From assembly GCF_011601345.1 (NCBI RefSeq), contig NZ_JAAORB010000003.1, forward strand, positions 158,416 to 222,415: a stretch of DNA of 64,000 nt, read 5' to 3'. How positions within the stretch are numbered: position 1 is the stretch's first letter; every line of letters starts with the position of its first letter. Below the pieces are notes generated by a model that was given only the letters and a program-made list of their open reading frames with translations, had not been told where the DNA came from and did not search any database. A program made the translations under genes and the position numbers. Below, piece after piece: positions 60,146-64,000 of the stretch. The DNA is from Roseovarius gahaiensis. Its GTDB lineage: Bacteria; Pseudomonadota; Alphaproteobacteria; Rhodobacterales; Rhodobacteraceae.

Positions 60146-60619
60146 TTACTTGCGGAAACTGTCGAGGCTAACCACCTCGGCATCATGGGTGTCATCGTTG
60201 TCTGATGCATCGCCCTGCGCGTCAGCGGCGCTATCAAGCTCGTCGCCATCGGCATCCTCATCTTCATCCTGCGATTCAAAGCGCAGGCCGAATTCCACGG
60301 AAGGATCGACGAAGGTCTTGATTGCGTCATAGGGGATATAAAGCGGCTCGGGCGCATCGCCGAAATTCAGCGTGATTCCAAAACCTTCGTCGGTGACTTC
60401 AAGGTTGTCATACCAGTGCTGCATCACGACGGTCATTTCGGTGGGATAGCGTTCGCGCAACCAATCGGCCAGCTCGGCATCGGGATGACGGGTGTCGAAT
60501 GTGATAAAGAAATGATGGGCACCGGGCAGGCCATTGTCGCGCACATCGGCCAGCACTTGGCGGATCAAACCCCGCATCGCGTGATGCATAAGTTTTCCAT
60601 AATCAATCGAAACGTTCAT
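60146..60619 (-). CDS. sspB: SspB-type ClpXP adaptor
   Basis: Delivers ssrA-tagged proteins to the ClpXP protease. The 157-residue protein has an SspB fold (about 1-110: DYGKLMHHAMRGLI, GAHHFFITFDTRHP and ITLNFGDAPEPLYIPYDAI, landmarks GAHHFFITF and PLYIPYDAI) and an acidic tail rich in Asp and Glu ending in VVSLDSFRK, a likely ClpX-binding peptide. ATG 60619 is chosen over a 10-codon extension. The tmRNA gene lies about 1.4 kb away, so tag and tag-adaptor are encoded close together. Confidence 0.9.
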   Translation of the reverse strand: MNVSIDYGKLMHHAMRGLIRQVLADVRDNGLPGAHHFFITFDTRHPDAELADWLRERYPTEMTVVMQHWYDNLEVTDEGFGITLNFGDAPEPLYIPYDAIKTFVDPSVEFGLRFESQDEDEDADGDELDSAADAQGDASDNDDTHDAEVVSLDSFRK

Positions 60620-60688
60620 CTGTGAGACTGTCCTCCTTGGGGTCAGCATAGGGGATTCGATCCAAAACGAAAGAGCCCTCGTGCAGGG

Positions 60689-61936
60689 TCAAGTTGCAAC
60701 ATGAAGTCCTGCCCCTGCAAGCGCCATCAGGCCAAGCCCGCCAACCATCGGAAGCCGCAGCCAAAGCAGCAAAACCGCCGCCAAGCCAACCAAAGCGGCG
60801 TTGACGGCCTGTAGGCTGTCAAGCGCGGGCACCGGGCCAAATGGCCCACGTGACACCGTGTCGAACAGCACATGCAGGGCGAACCAAACCGATAGGTTGA
60901 GGATAACACCGGTGACGGCGGCGGAAATGCCCGCAAGCGCGCCTTTGAGGCGTGGGCGCGCCAGCAACGCCTCGACATACGGTGCGCCTGCGAAAATCCA
61001 CAAAAAACAGGGCGTGAACGTGACCCAAAGCGTTATACCCCCGGCCAGCAAGGCCAGCCCCGTGCCGCCCTGCTGAAACCCGGCCACAAGGCCGACGAAC
61101 TGGGTCACAAGGATCAGCGGGCCCGGCGTTGTTTCGGCAAGGCCAAGCGCGTCGATCATTTGCGCGGTCGTCAACCACCCGTGGGTTTCGACCACAGCTT
61201 GTGTCATATAGGCCAGCACGGCATAGGCTCCGCCAAAAGTGACGATGGCCATTTTCGAGAAAAATAAAGCAATATCAGTCAGAAACGCTGCGTTGCTCAT
61301 CCATGCCAGGGCGATTGGCGCGGCCCATAGTGCCAGCCAGATCGCGACGGTGCGCAGGGTCTGTAAATGGGGTTGGCGCGGCGCGGGGGACGGCAAATCA
61401 TCCGACGCCGGAACGGCGCACCATATGCCCCACAGGGCGGCGGTGATGATGATCAGTGGAAACGGAACCAATAGAAAAAACATCGCCGCGAAGGACAAAA
61501 GCGCCAAGACCCAATCGGCCGGACGTGTAAGCGCGCGGCGCGCCAGCGACAACAGCGCTTGTAGGACGATGATGATCACGGCGGCCTTTACGCCGGTAAA
61601 AAGCGCTTGGACGACCGGCAATTGGCCGAACTGCGCATATCCAAGCGCCAATGCCAGAATAACCAGCGCGCCGGGGATCACGAACAACAAACCGGCGATC
61701 AGTCCGCCGGGCACCCCGCGCAAACGCCATCCCGCATAGGTGGCCAGTTGCATCGCCTCGGGGCCCGGCAGCAGCATGCAAAACGACAGCGCGCCCAGAA
61801 ATTGCTTTTCTTCCAGCCACTTGTGGCGAATTACCAGTTCGGTGTGCATCAACGCGATCTGCGCCGCGGGCCCGCCGAAGGACAGCAAGCCGATACGGCC
61901 GAAAACGCGGAAAAGATCAGCAAGGCTGGGACGCAT
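60689..61936 (-). CDS. chrA: Chromate transporter family (ChrA, two-domain)
   Basis: A 415-residue inner-membrane protein of the CHR family, which exports chromate in exchange for other ions. Two homologous halves (about 5-180 and 220-410) carry GLLSFGGPAAQIALM (about 15-30) and VTFGGAYAVLAYM (about 240-252), plus LLPGPEAMQLATYAGW near 55 and ETTPGPLILVTQF near 275. About ten to twelve helices are predicted. Chromate is not proven; other oxyanions are possible. Start at ATG 61936, next to sspB on the same strand. Confidence 0.88.
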   Translation of the reverse strand: MRPSLADLFRVFGRIGLLSFGGPAAQIALMHTELVIRHKWLEEKQFLGALSFCMLLPGPEAMQLATYAGWRLRGVPGGLIAGLLFVIPGALVILALALGYAQFGQLPVVQALFTGVKAAVIIIVLQALLSLARRALTRPADWVLALLSFAAMFFLLVPFPLIIITAALWGIWCAVPASDDLPSPAPRQPHLQTLRTVAIWLALWAAPIALAWMSNAAFLTDIALFFSKMAIVTFGGAYAVLAYMTQAVVETHGWLTTAQMIDALGLAETTPGPLILVTQFVGLVAGFQQGGTGLALLAGGITLWVTFTPCFLWIFAGAPYVEALLARPRLKGALAGISAAVTGVILNLSVWFALHVLFDTVSRGPFGPVPALDSLQAVNAALVGLAAVLLLWLRLPMVGGLGLMALAGAGLHVAT

Positions 61937-62030
61937 TGGGATGTGATACTACCCCGGCGCGGCATTTCAAGGGATTTTGTGCCTGTCTTGAAAATGTCAC
62001 GAAATCAAACGTTTGCGCGGGTGTATGAAG

Positions 62031-62351
62031 TGCAGGCTTCTGTTGCCAGGTGCCTGCGAACCCCGCCAGACCTTGCTAGAGGGCTGGGCTTAAGATTTCG
62101 GTCTTATTACTGCTTACGCAGCAACGGCGACCGGAGCATTATTGTCGTTGGCAATTATGCTTTAGCGAACCGATAACGGTGGTATCTCACCGAGACAAAG
62201 CTAACCCCTTTAGACGTTCGTCGATCCTATTTCGGCCCCATAACCACCTTCAACGAAAGGTTTTTTGGTGGAGCCGCCGGGTACCGCCCCCGGGTCCGAT
62301 CCGCGTATTACGAGCGCGTTTATGTCCATAGTCCCCGAAGGGACACTGGAT
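62031..62351 (-). ncRNA. ssrA: tmRNA, circularly permuted two-piece form
   Basis: Read on the minus strand, the acceptor piece comes first: a GTCCC-TTC-GGGGAC hairpin, a T-stem-like CCGGG-GGCGGTA-CCCGG and then CGGCTCCACCA, with the encoded CCA ending at 62266. After about 26 bases (62240-62265, with a small hairpin) the coding piece starts GGGGCCG at 62239, and this pairs over seven positions with CGGCTCC, including a G3-U70 wobble, the alanine identity element. The tag frame is at 62152-62114 and reads ANDNNAPVAVAA followed by TAA. Such permuted tmRNA is typical of alphaproteobacteria. Its 3' boundary (about 62031) is estimated from a GCAGGC/GCCTGC stem. Confidence 0.92.
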
Positions 62352-62378
62352 ATATAGGCGCGTATGGTCGGCTTGCAA
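62351..62378 (-). promoter_or_regulatory. Putative promoter of the tmRNA gene
   Basis: On the minus strand TTGCAA and TATATA are separated by 16 bases and lie directly upstream of the acceptor-piece hairpin. This resembles a sigma-70-type promoter with a strong -10 element. Start of transcription would be about 62345. Confidence 0.55.
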
Positions 62379-62510
62379 AGGGGTGGTTTGGATAAATGCT
62401 TAAAACCCGCCGGGGCCTGAGCGGCGCAAGGCCCGCTTGAACACATTCTCGGTTTCGTATTTGTTGTGGCAATCACAATGACCGGTGATGGCCGGACGGG
62501 GGATATTACC

Positions 62511-63428
62511 ATGCTAAAGAAGTGTTTTATTGCGGCTCTTGTTTTGGGGCTGCCGCAGAGCGTCGCGGCGCAAACGCTTGAGGTCGAAAACGTTGCGCAA
62601 GATGTCTGGGCGCTTGTTGGGCCCAAGGTTCAGCGCGACGCGGACAACCTTGGAAACAATGCCACATTTGGCGTGGTGGTGACGCCGGAGGGCGTGGTTC
62701 TGGTCGATCCGGGCGGATCATGGAAGGGGGCCGCGATGATCGACGCGGCGATTGACACGATAACCGATCAGCCGGTGACGCATGTGATCAACACCGGCGG
62801 GCAGGACCATCGCTGGCTTGGCAATGGCTATTGGCAGGCTCAGGGCGCGGAGGTGATTGCCTCGGATGCGGCGGTGGCGGATCACGAGGATCGTGGCTCA
62901 ATGCAGATGACGGGTCTGAGGCAGCTGATTGGCGAAGAGGGGCTGGAAGGCACCGAGCCGTCGTATGCCGACACCACCTTTGATAGCGATCATTTGCTTG
63001 AGGTCGGTGGTCTGCGTTTCGAGATCATGCATCGCGGTCAAGCGCATACGCCAGGTGACAGTTTTGTCTGGCTGCCGGCGCGCGATGTCATGTTCACGGG
63101 CGATATCGTTTATGTTGAGCGTATCTTGGGTGTCGGCGGCCAATCGAATGTCAAAAGCTGGATCAACGCCTATCAGGCGATGGCGGCGTTCAATCCCGCG
63201 CATGTGGTGCCGGGCCATGGTCAGCCGACGACGCTGGAGCAGGCCAAGGCCGACACCTATGATTATCTGGTCAACTTGCGCACCCGGATCGGGGATTTGA
63301 TCGAAGACGGCGGCGACATCATGGATGCGCCTGAGATTGATCAATCCGGCTGGACGTATCTGGAGCAATTCGACAGTCTTGCCGGACGCAACGCCCAAAC
63401 CACTTATGAGCAGATGGAGTGGGAGTGA
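62511..63428 (+). CDS. Exported MBL-fold protein with a degenerate metal motif
   Basis: A 305-residue secreted protein (signal peptide about 1-20, LVLGLPQSVAA). It resembles the metallo-beta-lactamase superfamily (SoxH/quinoprotein-relay type) with HRGQAHTPGD (H179), FTGDIVYVE (D198) and VPGHGQPT (H236) in the usual later metal positions. The first motif, normally HxHxDH, is NTGGQDHRWLGN (94-105), so at least two of the three expected histidines are missing. It may bind one metal, use another chemistry, or be non-catalytic. ATG 62511 is chosen by the signal peptide. Confidence 0.8.
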   Translation: MLKKCFIAALVLGLPQSVAAQTLEVENVAQDVWALVGPKVQRDADNLGNNATFGVVVTPEGVVLVDPGGSWKGAAMIDAAIDTITDQPVTHVINTGGQDHRWLGNGYWQAQGAEVIASDAAVADHEDRGSMQMTGLRQLIGEEGLEGTEPSYADTTFDSDHLLEVGGLRFEIMHRGQAHTPGDSFVWLPARDVMFTGDIVYVERILGVGGQSNVKSWINAYQAMAAFNPAHVVPGHGQPTTLEQAKADTYDYLVNLRTRIGDLIEDGGDIMDAPEIDQSGWTYLEQFDSLAGRNAQTTYEQMEWE

Positions 63429-63491
63429 CACCGAAAGCATCTGCCACGGACGCGCATCGCGCGGCCCCTATACCGGATTGAAGGAGGCGAC

Positions 63492-63887
63492 ATGGCCAAG
63501 GCGATTCACAGTATGATCCGCGTTCTGAACGAGGAGCGTTCCGTCGCGTTTTACCAAGCGGCGTTCGGGCTGGAGGTGGCCGAACGGCTGCCGTTTGAAG
63601 AGTTTACCCTGATTTACATGAGCAACCCGGAGACGGAATTCGAGTTGGAGCTGACCGTCAACAAGGCGCGCACCGAGCCTTATGATCTGGGCGATGGATA
63701 TGGGCATCTTGCGTTTTCCGTGGATGACCTTGATGCCGAACATGCCCGGCTTGAGGCTGCGGGGCTCGCGCCAAGCAAGATTGTCGACTTCGCGCCGGCC
63801 GGTGACGTGATCGCCAGATTTTTCTTTATTAGCGATCCTGACGGCTATCAAATTGAGGTTTTGCAACGCGCAGGGCGTTATTTGTAA
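63492..63887 (+). CDS. gloA: Glyoxalase I-like VOC protein
   Basis: A 131-residue VOC-fold protein, most like lactoylglutathione lyase, which isomerises the methylglyoxal-glutathione adduct. Its four predicted metal ligands are all present: H6 (IHSMIRV), a Glu in FELELTVN (about 55), a His in GYGHLAF (about 73) and a Glu in QIEVLQ near the end. The small single-domain length is typical for GloA in proteobacteria. GGAGG precedes ATG 63492. Confidence 0.88.
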   Translation: MAKAIHSMIRVLNEERSVAFYQAAFGLEVAERLPFEEFTLIYMSNPETEFELELTVNKARTEPYDLGDGYGHLAFSVDDLDAEHARLEAAGLAPSKIVDFAPAGDVIARFFFISDPDGYQIEVLQRAGRYL

Positions 63888-63928
63888 CGCTTTTTCCCGC
63901 GAAACGTCGCTGACTTGGCACGAGTTTA

Positions 63929-64000
63929 GAGCGTGTCGCGTTTAATCGGTTTTGTATCCTGCTGCCTTGAAGAAGTTGTAGCATTCCTCGTCGGTGAAGA
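63929..64000 (-). mobile_element. 3' end of an IS630-type transposase (partial)
   Basis: The last 58 bases encode, on the minus strand, FTDEECYNFFKAAGYKTD followed by TAA at 63942-63944. This short tail resembles the C-terminus of IS630-family transposases. The stop is directly followed by GAGCGTGTCGCG-like sequence and TTTA, which fits the end of such an element at a TA target. Only about 19 codons are visible, so whether the element is intact cannot be told. Confidence 0.55.

Noticed and set aside
58609..60171. Open frame of 520 codons on the plus strand opposite fumC
   Set aside because: It is antisense to a complete fumC with family motifs. High GC makes long antisense frames common, and its composition (many Gly, Arg, His) is non-protein-like.
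62266..62300. A tRNA-like T-arm and CCA, first taken as a tRNA gene
   Set aside because: No D-arm or anticodon arm is present nearby; the 7-bp acceptor stem pairs with the coding piece instead, and the tag frame shows that this is tmRNA.

Overview
The window reads as a chromosomal, mostly core-genome segment of an alphaproteobacterium of the order Rhodobacterales (Roseobacter/Rhodobacter group). The evidence is a GC-rich sequence, a SciP (DUF1153) gene directly upstream of the cell-cycle regulator CtrA, a circularly permuted two-piece tmRNA, a fumC-DUF4169-ribbon-helix-helix cluster, an SspB of the alphaproteobacterial type, a Fur/Mur protein without the second cysteine pair, and a LexA-type GTTC-N7-GTTC box. 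No rRNA, tRNA, CRISPR or prophage was found. The only mobile-element trace is the 3' tail of an IS630-type transposase at the right edge.

Layout. 0.2-9 kb: citramalate synthase, a squalene/phytoene-synthase-like protein, RF3, a Hint-domain protein, an atypical SDR, a sodium:solute symporter and the N-end-rule transferase Bpt. 9-18 kb: an RDD membrane protein, a YbaK-type deacylase, GlnE with a small partner, a lipoprotein, an RlmI-like methyltransferase overlapping a PIN-domain gene, and an M48 protease behind a radical SAM gene. 17.8-24.6 kb: the zwf-pgl-pgi operon on the plus strand, facing a minus-strand fur, EamA transporter, enolase and 54-aa lipoprotein series. 24.9-35.3 kb: an RhlE-type helicase, an EEP-family nuclease, SelO, a GNAT protein, MazG, agmatinase, prfA-prmC and a DUF4167 protein. 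35.4-39.5 kb: a five-gene minus-strand operon joining a polar amino-acid ABC transporter to a C45 NTN-hydrolase and an RpiR-type regulator. 39.9-47.1 kb: mnmA, sciP, ctrA, ligA, recG and a 40-codon membrane peptide behind an SOS box. 47.2-58 kb: an IscU/SufU-like scaffold, hisI, a BepA/DsbA/DsbA-paralogue operon, an aminotransferase, a peptidoglycan amidase, PBP1A, prfB and a DUF2189 membrane protein. 58-64 kb: RHH/DUF4169/fumC, sspB, chrA, the tmRNA gene, an unusual MBL-fold protein and a glyoxalase I-like protein.

Themes. Translation termination and rescue are unusually well represented: RF1 with its methylase PrmC, RF2, RF3, tmRNA and the ClpXP adaptor SspB. Carbon metabolism is grouped (zwf, pgl, pgi, eno, fumC). 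CtrA/SciP and an SOS-type operator mark cell-cycle and DNA-damage control. Two families of intergenic repeats recur: a hairpin element of about 60 bp in three places, and an element of about 165 bp with inverted terminal arms in two places. Both show paired base changes between copies. The most interesting candidate for an undescribed function is the SOS-box-driven 40-aa membrane peptide at 46830-46952, followed by the ABC/C45/RpiR operon and the shortened DsbA paralogue.
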